Origin: Sphingomonas asaccharolytica NBRC 15499 | Lineage (GTDB): Bacteria; Pseudomonadota; Alphaproteobacteria; Sphingomonadales; Sphingomonadaceae | Assembly: GCF_001598355.1 (NCBI RefSeq) | Contig: NZ_BCYU01000021.1 | Coordinates: 1 to 62,845 of the forward strand | Direction of reading: 5' to 3' | Length of the DNA stretch: 62,845 nt | Shown here: piece after piece, positions 52,501 to 61,016 of the stretch | How positions within the stretch are numbered: position 1 is the stretch's first letter | Layout: each line of letters starts with the position of its first letter | Notes under the pieces: generated by a model | Told to the model about the DNA's origin: nothing | The model's input: only the letters and a program-made list of their open reading frames with translations | Database searches by the model: none | Position numbers and translations under genes: made by a program

Positions 52501-53271
52501 ATGCGGGATACAAGTCGGCGACGTCAGGAAATCATCGGAATGCTTCACGACGTGGGGAGCGTCCAGGTACACGCCTTGTCCGAACAGTACCAAGTTTCCA
52601 CCCAGACGATTCGCAAGGACCTCGCCTTTCTCGAGGCGCGCGGCGTGTCCGTCCGCTGCTACGGTGGCGCCGTCGCCGCCGGCGTGATCGGCGTGGCCGA
52701 CGAGGATCCGGTCGATGCCAAGCGCGTCCTGCACATGCCCGAGAAGGAGCGGATCGGCCGCCTCGCCGCGTCGATGGTGAAACCGGGCGAGGCGATCATC
52801 CTCGATTCGGGAACGACCACCGCGCAGATCGCGCGCTTCCTGCCCGATGACGCCGACCTCGTCGTGCTGACCAACGACGCGGACATCTTGAATCAGCTGG
52901 TCCACAAGAAGAATATCGAAGTCGTGCTGCTCGGCGGGCGGCTGCGGCGCAAGAACATGGCGTTTTATGGCGGACAGACCGAGGCGGCGCTCGACAGCCT
53001 GCAGGTCGATCGATTGTTCCTCGGAGTCGACGGTATCGATCTGCAGCGAGGCATCACCACGCATTTCGAGGCCGAGGCGGCGCTCAATCGCAAGATGGCC
53101 CATGTCGCGCGCGAGGTCGTGGCGGTGACCGACAGCAGCAAATTCGGCCGTACCTGCCTGCACCGCATCATGGGGCTCGAGGAAGTGAATGTGTTGATCA
53201 CCGACGACGGCGCGCCCGAGGACAGCCTGGATCAGGCAAGCAAGCTCGGTTGCGACATCCGCATCGCCTGA
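52501..53271 (+). CDS. DeoR family regulator, AgaR-like
   Basis: 256 residues. The N-terminal DeoR helix-turn-helix is RRRQEIIGMLHDVGSVQVHA with LSEQYQVSTQTIRKDLAFLE, followed by the sugar-phosphate-sensing domain (AIILDSGTTTAQIARFL, VVLTNDADILNQLVH, LLGGRLRRKNMAFYGGQTEA, AVTDSSKFGRTCLHRI). This is the AgaR/GlpR type, which releases DNA when bound to phosphorylated sugars. It is divergent from the amidohydrolase and convergent to the TonB receptor. The TTTCRTT-type boxes at three intergenic regions nearby are its probable binding sites. The match to AgaR rests on the company of agaZ and agaS and the box sequence. Confidence 0.85.
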   Translation: MRDTSRRRQEIIGMLHDVGSVQVHALSEQYQVSTQTIRKDLAFLEARGVSVRCYGGAVAAGVIGVADEDPVDAKRVLHMPEKERIGRLAASMVKPGEAIILDSGTTTAQIARFLPDDADLVVLTNDADILNQLVHKKNIEVVLLGGRLRRKNMAFYGGQTEAALDSLQVDRLFLGVDGIDLQRGITTHFEAEAALNRKMAHVAREVVAVTDSSKFGRTCLHRIMGLEEVNVLITDDGAPEDSLDQASKLGCDIRIA

Positions 53272-53354
53272 CGACCAGCCGAGCTATGTCTGACATCTCC
53301 TGGCGCAAGGGGCGGCCGGACCGGATCCGCCGGTCCGCCGCCTGCCCGGCCTAT

Positions 53355-56282
53355 TCAGAACCCGAAGCGAACCCCGGCGGTGAACGTCCGACCATATGCG
53401 GTATAACCGGCTCCCACGCTGCTGCCGGTACCGACCGCGCCCGACGCCCAGACGATGTTGCGATCGCCATTGAGATAGGTGCGGACGATCGAGTTGGTCA
53501 GGTTGCGCCCCTCGACGTACAGCTTGATCCGCTTGGTGATGTTGAACGACGCCGTCGCGGTGACCCAGTCGTAGGAACTGGCGATCGCGGGCATGCCATC
53601 GACCTCCGTGAAGTTGGCATAGACGAACGAGCTCGAGTGATCCCACGACACGCTGAGCGAGATCGGGCCCTTTTCGTAGAAGGGATTGATCGACCAGGTC
53701 GTCGGCGAGACGCCGGCTTCCTGACCGGCGTCCTGGCCGTTGATCGTCGTCTGGCTCCAGGTATGCGTGAATTGCGCACGGATGCCGAAACCGTTCCTCA
53801 GCATGTGCTGCCAACTGAACTCGACGCCATAGATTTTGGCATCGTCGCCGTTGATCGGCTGGACCACACTGTACAGCAACGGCACGCAGGGCTTGCCGTT
53901 GAAACAGCCGACCGCGCCGATATCTACATTGTTGACCTCAACCGAGGTGATGTCGTTGCGCAGTTTTTTGCCGAACAGCGCGACCGATACCATGTCGTTC
54001 TTATGGTAATACCATTCCAGTGACGCATCGGCCTGCCATGACTTGATCGGCTTCAGGTTCACGTTGCCGCTATAGCTGACGACGTAATCCTGGTTACTGC
54101 TATTGTCGGTCTGGGTCGGCGCGAACTGATTGAGGTTGGGCCGCGCGATGGTCTCGGCGACCGCCAGGCGCAGGTGGAGATTGTCGGTGAAGCCGTAGTT
54201 GAAGTTGGCCGACGGCAGCGGGATCGTATAGCTGCCATGCGCCGTGATCGGCGTCGCGTCAGAATAGTCCACCACCGCCGAGGCGGTCGGATTGGCTGTA
54301 TCGGCAACCGTCACCGATATGATCTTGTTGATTGCCGTGGAAGCGGTCGTCTGCGTGTTGACCAGGCGCAGGCCGATATTCCCGTTCCAGCGACGCCCGC
54401 CGAACGTGGCCTCGATATAGCCGGACAAGGTACGCTCACTGACCACGTACGAATTCACCGCGTTGAACTGCGGCAAGCTGTCGGCGAAGTTATAGACGCC
54501 CACTCCCGACGTGTAGTTCGGCGTGCCGTCGAGCGCCTTGAGACCGGCGAGAAGGTTCTTGGCGTTGATCGCCAGCATCGTGGTCGGGAAGCTGCCGCCG
54601 GCGCCAGAGAAGAAATTGGGGAAGTTGAAGGTCGAGATGACGTTCTGACCCATCGTCGCGAAGGTGATCGGTCCCGGTTGGCCGGGCATCGTATTGTAGA
54701 GCGAGCTGTATTGGCTGGAACCGTTGGTCCAGTCGTTGCTGACGTCACGCCGCGATTTCGACCGTTTGAGAAACGCGCCGCCGAAGCTGATGCTCTTCAG
54801 GATGCTGTTGTCGACCGTGTAGGTGCCGTCCAGTTTGGCTCCGGTCACCGTGTCCTTGATCGAGAAACCCGACAGCCCGTCATAATGCGTGCTCCACAGA
54901 TTCTGGTTGTCGAGCTTGCCCGAGGCGAGCGCGGTCGCATAATCCGACCCATCCGGCAGCGTGACGCTGATATTCGGCATCGCGTTCGGGTTGGCCGAGA
55001 ACGTCAGGGTGTTCTGATTGTACGGAGTCGGGGAGACCAGTCCCGCGGTCAGGAAGGTGTCAGTCCCGCCCTCCGGCCGGTTCGCCTGCGAGCGATAGGC
55101 GTCGGCACGGAACGACAGGTGGGAAGACGCGTCCCACTGGACGTTGGCGCCGACCAGATAGGTGTCGACGACGCGGTGGATCGTCTGGTTGACCAGTTCC
55201 GGGGTGAAATTGTTGGTCGTGAACTTGGTGATGAACCCGTTCTGGACCGTGACGTTCGACCATTCGGGCTGGCCATTCTGGTCGTAGGTGAAACCCGGGA
55301 AATAGGATTGGTTGTACGCGACCTGCGGGTCGTTGAGTTTGGTGTACATGCCGTCGACCGTTACGTGCAGGTTGCTGGCCGGGCGCCATTCGAGCGTACC
55401 GGTCAGCGCGAACCTCTTCTTTTGGTCGACCACCGAACCGAACTGGATGCAGCAAAGGCCGACCACCGGCTTGGCGTTGGCGGGCGGCGGCGAATCCGCG
55501 GTGGGGCCGACCGGCCAGACACCCGGGCTGCTCGAATCCCAGGAGGAATAGTTGAGCGCGTCGGTGCGGAACTTCTGGTCCGACCATACCACACCGATCA
55601 ACGCGCCGAACGTGCCCGAACTGTTGGTGTCGCTGATGAAGCCGGAGACCTTATAGCCGCCGTCGCGCGACATCTGATTGAAGTTGCCCTCGGCCCGCGC
55701 GGCGATGTGGAACCCGGTGTGATCGAACGGCCGCGCCGATCGCAGGTTGACGGTGCCGCCGATGCTGCCCTCGGTGGCGCTGGCCTGTGGCGACTTGAGC
55801 ACGTCGGCGCCCGAGATCACGTCCGATGGGAGGATATCGAAGGCGAAGTCGCGACCATCGTCGTCGGTCGCCAGGATGCGGTCGTTGAGCGTGGTGATAT
55901 TGTATTGCGAGCCGAGGCCGCGGACGCTGACATACTGGCCTTCGCCGCCGGTCGTGCGGTTGATCGTGATGCCGGTGATATGCTGCAGCGAATCGGCCAC
56001 GTCGCTGTCTGGGAAGCGGCCGAGTTCGGTCGCGTTGACCGAATCGAGCACGACGGTCGCGCTGCGCTTGATCTCGACCGACTTGTCGAGGCTGCCGCGG
56101 ATGCCGGTGACGACGATATCGTTTGCCGCCTTATCGGCCGCGGCGGTGTCGGACAGGGTGTCCGACGACTGAGCCTGCGGCGCCGGTTCAGGCTGGGTTT
56201 GAGCCATTGCCGCCACGGGGAGCGACGCCAGCGCCACGACGAAGATGCTGGCACCGGTACGCAGTAGAAGACGTGAGGCCAT
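53355..56282 (-). CDS. TonB-dependent outer-membrane receptor
   Basis: 975 residues. The signal peptide ASIFVVALASLPVAAMAQTQ is followed by a plug domain with IVVTGIRGSLDKSVEIKRSA, GRFPDSDVADSLQHITG, GEGQYVSVRGLGSQYNITTL and GTVNLRSARPF. A 22-strand beta-barrel ends in the typical terminal aromatic (GVRFGF). It imports substrates too large for porins using the TonB proton-motive force. The sequence is of the sugar-receptor (CirA/OmpAga-like) style. A TTTCGTT box at 56317-56327 lies just upstream. It is convergent with the regulator. The ligand is inferred as a GalNAc- or galactose-containing glycan from the locus, not from the sequence. Confidence 0.92.
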   Translation of the reverse strand: MASRLLLRTGASIFVVALASLPVAAMAQTQPEPAPQAQSSDTLSDTAAADKAANDIVVTGIRGSLDKSVEIKRSATVVLDSVNATELGRFPDSDVADSLQHITGITINRTTGGEGQYVSVRGLGSQYNITTLNDRILATDDDGRDFAFDILPSDVISGADVLKSPQASATEGSIGGTVNLRSARPFDHTGFHIAARAEGNFNQMSRDGGYKVSGFISDTNSSGTFGALIGVVWSDQKFRTDALNYSSWDSSSPGVWPVGPTADSPPPANAKPVVGLCCIQFGSVVDQKKRFALTGTLEWRPASNLHVTVDGMYTKLNDPQVAYNQSYFPGFTYDQNGQPEWSNVTVQNGFITKFTTNNFTPELVNQTIHRVVDTYLVGANVQWDASSHLSFRADAYRSQANRPEGGTDTFLTAGLVSPTPYNQNTLTFSANPNAMPNISVTLPDGSDYATALASGKLDNQNLWSTHYDGLSGFSIKDTVTGAKLDGTYTVDNSILKSISFGGAFLKRSKSRRDVSNDWTNGSSQYSSLYNTMPGQPGPITFATMGQNVISTFNFPNFFSGAGGSFPTTMLAINAKNLLAGLKALDGTPNYTSGVGVYNFADSLPQFNAVNSYVVSERTLSGYIEATFGGRRWNGNIGLRLVNTQTTASTAINKIISVTVADTANPTASAVVDYSDATPITAHGSYTIPLPSANFNYGFTDNLHLRLAVAETIARPNLNQFAPTQTDNSSNQDYVVSYSGNVNLKPIKSWQADASLEWYYHKNDMVSVALFGKKLRNDITSVEVNNVDIGAVGCFNGKPCVPLLYSVVQPINGDDAKIYGVEFSWQHMLRNGFGIRAQFTHTWSQTTINGQDAGQEAGVSPTTWSINPFYEKGPISLSVSWDHSSSFVYANFTEVDGMPAIASSYDWVTATASFNITKRIKLYVEGRNLTNSIVRTYLNGDRNIVWASGAVGTGSSVGAGYTAYGRTFTAGVRFGF

Positions 56283-56627
56283 GATTTTCCCCTCAATCAG
56301 CCGTAAATTTCAGTATGTTTCGTTCTGTGATCGGTTTTTACACAACGCAACCCTTTTTGTCATATTATGGCAACGCCGCTCTGAAAGAGCACTCGATCGC
56401 GACTTCTTTGCAACAGCGGACTTTGTATCATTATCGATATATAACAGATAGTTATGCGATAATCGCATGAGCCTGAGACGCAGTTAGGCCTGCGCGGCAA
56501 CGGGCATTAAAACGAAACAAAACGAGTGAAGCGGGCTCGTTTTCGTTTGCTTCTGGGCGAATCCCTGTGCAAGCTCGCACACCGACATGCCCATCGCAAA
56601 CCGGGCATCGCAAGCGGCGAGGAACCA
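56283..56627. promoter_or_regulatory. divergent control region with AgaR-type boxes (TonB receptor / GH36 operon)
   Basis: GTTTCGTTCTG (56317-56327) lies on the receptor side. On the GH36 side, ATTAAAACGAAACAAAACGA (56506-56525) and CTCGTTTTCGTTTGC (56536-56550) form an inverted repeat with CGAAACAAAACGAG facing its near complement (11 of 14 matches). Both read as TTTCGTTT-type boxes. The A/T-rich stretch 56330-56460 between them probably contains the promoters. Confidence 0.7.
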
Positions 56628-58721
56628 ATGGCAGGCGCCACACTGACACGCAGATCCACGCTGACCGGCCTGCTGTGCGGCACGACGGCGATCATGGCGG
56701 GGCTGATCCCGTCAGCCCCCGCGCTGGCCTTTACGGGCGCGGCGGCTACGGCCACCGATGGCATCCTGACGATCGAGTTCGACGGCGCGCTTCGATCGCG
56801 GCTGTCGCGCGAAGGACGACCGCTGACCGCGTTCGACAGCGGCGAAGGCGTGCGCCTGGCCGACGGATCGGTGCTCGACCGATTCGTGCTGCTCGGCGAT
56901 AGCGGGGCCGCACCCGTTGACGTGCGTGGCGGCGGCCGACGCCATACGGTGCGCGGCGTGGCCGAGGGGCGGCTCGAAAAGCGTATCGACCTGGTGTTCC
57001 ACCCCTCGCTGCCCGGCGCGGCGCTGATGACGGTGCAGTACCGCAACCTCAGCAAGACGCCGCTGGTGATCGCGGCCTGGTGGTCGGCGGCGCATCAACT
57101 GCTTGTGCATCCCGAGGGCGCCTGGACCTTTTCGGGCGCCTCGCATCCCGATCGCCGCGACTGGGTGCAACGCGTGCGGCACGATTTCCAGCAGCGCAAT
57201 TACATGGGCATGAACGGCTCCGATTACGGCGGCGGCACGCCCGTGGCGGCGGTATGGCGCCCCGACGTCGGGCTGGCGGTCGGGCATGTCGAAACGGTCC
57301 CCAGGCTGATCGCGCTGCCGGTGGCGTCGCAGCCCGGCGGCACGCGGATCGCGATCGAAGGCGACCAGCCGATCCTGCTCGCGCCGGGCGAAAAGGTGAC
57401 CCTGCCCGAAACCTTCATCATGGCGCATCGCGGCGATCATTTTGCCCCGCTCGACGCCTATCGCCGGATCATGGCCGAGCGCGGGCTCGCGGCGCCCGCC
57501 ATCCCCGAATCGAGCTATGCGCCGATCTGGTGCGCCTGGGGCTACGAACGCAACGTCACCCCCGATCAGGTCTATGGCACGCTCGACAAGGCGAACGCGG
57601 TCGGCTGCGAATGGGCGGTGCTCGACGATGGCTGGCAAAAGGCGATCGGCGACTGGGTCGCCGACACCAGCCGGTTCCCCGGCGGCAATGCCGATTTGAA
57701 GGCGATGGCCGACCGCATCAAGACCTATGGCATGCGGCCCAAATTGTGGATCTCGCCCTTGTCGGCAACCCCGGCCAGCGACCTGATGCGCGATCATCGC
57801 GACATGCTGCTGCTCGACGCCAGCGGCACCGCGCAGAACGTGAGCTGGTGGAACAGCTATACTCTGTGCCCGGCCTATCCACCGACGGTCGAATATTTCA
57901 AGACGGTCATGCGAAGGATCGTCGGCGAGTGGGGGTTCGAAGGCCTCAAGATCGACGGCCAGGACCTCAACGGTGTCGCGCCCTGCTATAACCCGGCGCA
58001 CAACCACAAGCGGCCCGAGGAATCGGTCGAGAAGCTGCAGGATTTCTGGAAGGCGATCTACGACACGGTGATCGGGATCAACCAGAACGCCAATGTCGAG
58101 ATCTGCCCGTGCGGCGATTCCTTCGCCTTTTTCAACATTCCCGCGATGAACAACACGCCGGCGTCCGATCCCGAATCGTCATGGCAGGTGCGCCTCAAGG
58201 GCAAGACCTTCAAGGCGATCATGGGCCCGTCCGCGCCGTATAGCGGCGACCATGTCGAATTGAGCGACGGCGGCGACGATTTCGCCTCGACCTATGGGAT
58301 CGGCGCCATCCCCTCGACCAAGTTCACCTGGCCGAAGGACACCGACAAGCCCAACGACAAATTGCCGCCGGGCGGCTTCGTGCTGACCGCCGACAAGGAA
58401 CGGCTGTGGCGCAAGTGGATCGCGCTCTATCGCCGCAACATGTTGTCCAAGGGGCGATACCTCGGCGAACTCTACGATATCGGCTTCGACAAGCCCGAAG
58501 GTCATGTCGTCGCGGCCGGCGGCAAGCTGCATTATGCTTTCTACGCGAAGACCTGGAACGGGCCGATCGAACTGCGCGGGCTCGGCAAGGGGCCCTACCG
58601 GCTGACCGACAGCTTCACCGGCGCGGCGCTCGGCACCGCCAGCGCCGCCAGCAACAAGATCAACGCCGGTTTCGAGCGCTTCCTCGTCATCGAGGCAACG
58701 CCCGCAGGAGATGCCGCATGA
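56628..58721 (+). CDS. GH36-type alpha-galactosidase or alpha-N-acetylgalactosaminidase, Tat-exported
   Basis: 697 residues from the ATG at 56628 with GAGGAA upstream. The N-terminus TLTRRSTLTGLLCGTTAIMA is a Tat signal (twin arginine at residues 8-9), so the folded enzyme goes to the periplasm. A beta-sandwich precedes a TIM barrel (APIWCAWGYERNVTPDQVYG, EWAVLDDGWQKAIGDWVADT, YGMRPKLWISPLSA). The probable nucleophile is Asp443 in GLKIDGQDLN, and ICPCGDSFAF and YSGDHVELSDGG form the acid/base region. Clan-D (GH27/GH36) enzymes remove terminal alpha-galactose or alpha-GalNAc. The setting with agaZ and agaS favours GalNAc. The stop overlaps the permease start by four bases. Confidence 0.85.
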   Translation: MAGATLTRRSTLTGLLCGTTAIMAGLIPSAPALAFTGAAATATDGILTIEFDGALRSRLSREGRPLTAFDSGEGVRLADGSVLDRFVLLGDSGAAPVDVRGGGRRHTVRGVAEGRLEKRIDLVFHPSLPGAALMTVQYRNLSKTPLVIAAWWSAAHQLLVHPEGAWTFSGASHPDRRDWVQRVRHDFQQRNYMGMNGSDYGGGTPVAAVWRPDVGLAVGHVETVPRLIALPVASQPGGTRIAIEGDQPILLAPGEKVTLPETFIMAHRGDHFAPLDAYRRIMAERGLAAPAIPESSYAPIWCAWGYERNVTPDQVYGTLDKANAVGCEWAVLDDGWQKAIGDWVADTSRFPGGNADLKAMADRIKTYGMRPKLWISPLSATPASDLMRDHRDMLLLDASGTAQNVSWWNSYTLCPAYPPTVEYFKTVMRRIVGEWGFEGLKIDGQDLNGVAPCYNPAHNHKRPEESVEKLQDFWKAIYDTVIGINQNANVEICPCGDSFAFFNIPAMNNTPASDPESSWQVRLKGKTFKAIMGPSAPYSGDHVELSDGGDDFASTYGIGAIPSTKFTWPKDTDKPNDKLPPGGFVLTADKERLWRKWIALYRRNMLSKGRYLGELYDIGFDKPEGHVVAAGGKLHYAFYAKTWNGPIELRGLGKGPYRLTDSFTGAALGTASAASNKINAGFERFLVIEATPAGDAA

Positions 58722-59659
58722 CCGCCACCCCCGCCCCCGCCCCCTCCGGCCGCGCCTGGCTGTTCCATGCGCTGGTCACCGTCGTCCTGTGGGGCGTCTG
58801 GGGCGCCTTTTCGGACCAGTCCTCCAAGCACGGCTTTCCCGACACATTGGTCTATTGCGTCTGGGCACTGACGATGATCCCGCCGGCGTTCATCGCGCTG
58901 CGCATGAGCGGCGGCAAGCTCGAGACGAGTCCGCGGGCGATCGCTTACGGCATGGCGGTGGGGCTGCTCGGCGCCGGCGGACAGATGGTGCTGTTCTACG
59001 CGGTGACGCGGGGGCCGGCCTATCTGATCTTCCCGATCATCTCGCTGTCGCCGCTGGTCACGATCGTGATGTCCTACGCCTTGCTGCGCGAGCGCACCGG
59101 CAAGCTCGGCCTGCTCGGCATCGCGCTGGCGCTGATCGCGCTACCGATCTTCAACTACACCCCCGCCGACGGCGCCGCGACCACCGGGTCGACCTGGTTC
59201 GTGCTCGCGCTGATCGTCATGCTGTGCTGGGGCGTGCAGGCCTACTTCATGAAGTCGGCCAACAACCACATGTCGGCAGAGGGCATCTTCTTCTACATGA
59301 TGATCGCCGGGCTGCTGCTGGTGCCGGTGGCCTGGTTCCTGACCGACCGCTCCCATCCGGTGAACTGGGGCTGGGACGGCCCGGCGCTCGCCGCCGGCAT
59401 CCAGGTGCTGAACGCGATCGGCGCGCTCACCCTCGTCTTCGCCTTCCGCTACGGCAAAGCGATCATCGTCGCGCCGCTGTCCAATGCCGGCGCCCCGCTC
59501 GCCACCGCAATCATTTCGCTGATCGCGCTTGGCGTGATGCCCGATACGCTCAAGATCGTCGGCCTCGCGCTGGCGCTCGCCGCGTCTGTGCTGCTCGCGA
59601 TCGAGCCGGATACGGCCGACGAAACGTCGCCATCGCCCGCCGAGCCGGCGGCGATATAA
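58718..59659 (+). CDS. DMT-superfamily (EamA/GRP-type) permease, probable sugar importer
   Basis: 313 residues from the ATG at 58718, overlapping the GH36 stop and preceded by GCAGGAG. Ten membrane helices are predicted; two EamA-like halves are visible (WLFHALVTVVLWGVWGAFSD and AYLIFPIISLSPLVTIVMSY in the first, TWFVLALIVMLCWGVQAYFM and AIIVAPLSNAGAPLATAIIS in the second). It is related to the glucose/ribose-porter side of the drug/metabolite superfamily. In known Aga loci the importer is a PTS or an MFS permease; none is here, so this protein is the best candidate to take up the sugar freed by GH36. Direct evidence is lacking. Confidence 0.82.
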   Translation: MTATPAPAPSGRAWLFHALVTVVLWGVWGAFSDQSSKHGFPDTLVYCVWALTMIPPAFIALRMSGGKLETSPRAIAYGMAVGLLGAGGQMVLFYAVTRGPAYLIFPIISLSPLVTIVMSYALLRERTGKLGLLGIALALIALPIFNYTPADGAATTGSTWFVLALIVMLCWGVQAYFMKSANNHMSAEGIFFYMMIAGLLLVPVAWFLTDRSHPVNWGWDGPALAAGIQVLNAIGALTLVFAFRYGKAIIVAPLSNAGAPLATAIISLIALGVMPDTLKIVGLALALAASVLLAIEPDTADETSPSPAEPAAI

Positions 59660-59660
59660 A

Positions 59661-59700
59661 TTTCATTATGCATCATTTCCTTGTGTTTCATTTTCTTTCA
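59661..59700 (+). promoter_or_regulatory. AgaR-type boxes before agaZ
   Basis: TTTCATTATGCATCATTTCC and then TTGTGTTTCATTTTCTTTCA repeat the TTTCATT/TTTC core four times. They lie between the permease stop and the agaZ start and 33 bases before the latter, separating a second transcription unit. Confidence 0.7.
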
Positions 59701-59732
59701 ATGTACGCGGATTGTCCATTCGAGGAGCAATC

Positions 59733-61016
59733 ATGAAAGCAATCCGCGCCCTCGTCGCCGAGCACAAAGCAGGCAAGCGCGTCGGCATCACGTCGGTATG
59801 CTCGGCCCATCCGCTGGTGATCGAGGCGACGTTGCGCCACGCGCTGGCGCACGACGCGCCGATCGCGCTGATCGAGGCGACGTCCAACCAGGTGAACCAG
59901 GACGGCGGCTACACCGGCATGACGCCGGTCGATTATCGCGCCTTCGTTGAGGGGATCGCCGACCGGGTCGGCTATCCGCAAGAACGGCTGGCGCTGGGCG
60001 GCGATCATCTCGGCCCCAATGCCTGGACCAGGCTGCCCGCCGAGCAGGCGATGGCCAAAGCCGAGATCATGGTGCGCGATTATGTCGCCGCGGGATTCGG
60101 CAAGATCCATCTCGACTGCTCGATGAGCAGCGCCGACGATCCGGTGCCGCTGCCCGAACGCACCATCGCCCAGCGCGCCGCGCGGCTGTGCGCGGCCGCC
60201 GAAGCCGCCTATTCGGGCGATCCCGACGATGCGCCGAGTTATATCATCGGCACCGAGGTCCCCGTGCCCGGCGGTGCGGCCGAAGACCTCGAGGAACTCG
60301 CCGTCACTACGCCCGACGCGGCGCTGGCGACGATCGCGATGCACCGCGGCCTGTTCGCCGAGCTGGGGCTGTCGGGCGCCTGGGACCGCGTGATCGCCAC
60401 CGTCGTCCAGCCTGGCGTCGAGTTCGATCACGACAAGGTGGTCGATTACGTCCCCGAAAAGGCGACCGCGCTGAGCAAGGCGATCGAGCCGGTCGAGCAC
60501 ATCGTGTTCGAAGCGCATTCGACCGATTACCAGACTCCCGCAGCGCTCGCCGCTCTGGTCCGCGATCACTTCGCGATCCTCAAGGTCGGGCCGGGTGTGA
60601 CCTTTGCCTTGCGCGAAGCCTTGTGGGCGCTCGACGCGATCGAACGCGAAACGGTGGCGCCCGAACGGCGCGCCAATCTGCGCGGCGTCGCGATCGAACG
60701 GATGCATGCCGAACCCGGCAATTGGTCCAAATATTATCACGCCAGCGGCGCGGCGCTCGATTTCCAGCTCAACTACAGCTTCAGCGACCGTATCCGCTAT
60801 TACTGGCCCGACAGCGCGATTGCCGCCGCGCAGGAACGATTGTTCGCCAATCTGCGCGAGACGGTGCCGCCGCTGCCGCTGGTCAGCCAATACCTCCCCA
60901 TCGCCTTTGCCGCGCACCGCGCCGGCCGCGCCACGCTCGACCCGGTCGACCTGGTCGCGGCCCATATCGACGCGACGCTCGACGCCTATCATGGAGCCTG
61001 CCATCCCAATGCCTGA
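59733..61016 (+). CDS. agaZ: AgaZ/GatZ-type tagatose-bisphosphate aldolase subunit
   Basis: 427 residues from the ATG at 59733 with GAGGAG upstream. Family features: VGITSVCSAHPLVIEATLRH, LIEATSNQVNQDGGYTGMTP, LGGDHLGPNAW, KIHLDCSMSSADDPVPLPER, FEAHSTDYQTP and KVGPGVTFALREALWALD. AgaZ/KbaZ/GatZ proteins act in the last step of GalNAc, galactosamine and galactitol breakdown, where tagatose 1,6-bisphosphate is split into triose phosphates. They are usually the chaperone-like partner of the catalytic subunit AgaY/GatY, though some work alone. No AgaY is in the window. AgaS overlaps by eight bases. Confidence 0.93.
   Translation: MKAIRALVAEHKAGKRVGITSVCSAHPLVIEATLRHALAHDAPIALIEATSNQVNQDGGYTGMTPVDYRAFVEGIADRVGYPQERLALGGDHLGPNAWTRLPAEQAMAKAEIMVRDYVAAGFGKIHLDCSMSSADDPVPLPERTIAQRAARLCAAAEAAYSGDPDDAPSYIIGTEVPVPGGAAEDLEELAVTTPDAALATIAMHRGLFAELGLSGAWDRVIATVVQPGVEFDHDKVVDYVPEKATALSKAIEPVEHIVFEAHSTDYQTPAALAALVRDHFAILKVGPGVTFALREALWALDAIERETVAPERRANLRGVAIERMHAEPGNWSKYYHASGAALDFQLNYSFSDRIRYYWPDSAIAAAQERLFANLRETVPPLPLVSQYLPIAFAAHRAGRATLDPVDLVAAHIDATLDAYHGACHPNA

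Noticed and set aside
54174..56267. 697-codon open frame antisense to the TonB receptor
   Set aside because: Arg/Val/Asp-rich shadow; the receptor strand has a signal peptide, plug and barrel motifs.
56712..58007. Open frame antisense to the GH36 gene
   Set aside because: No start signals or domains; shadow of the coding strand.
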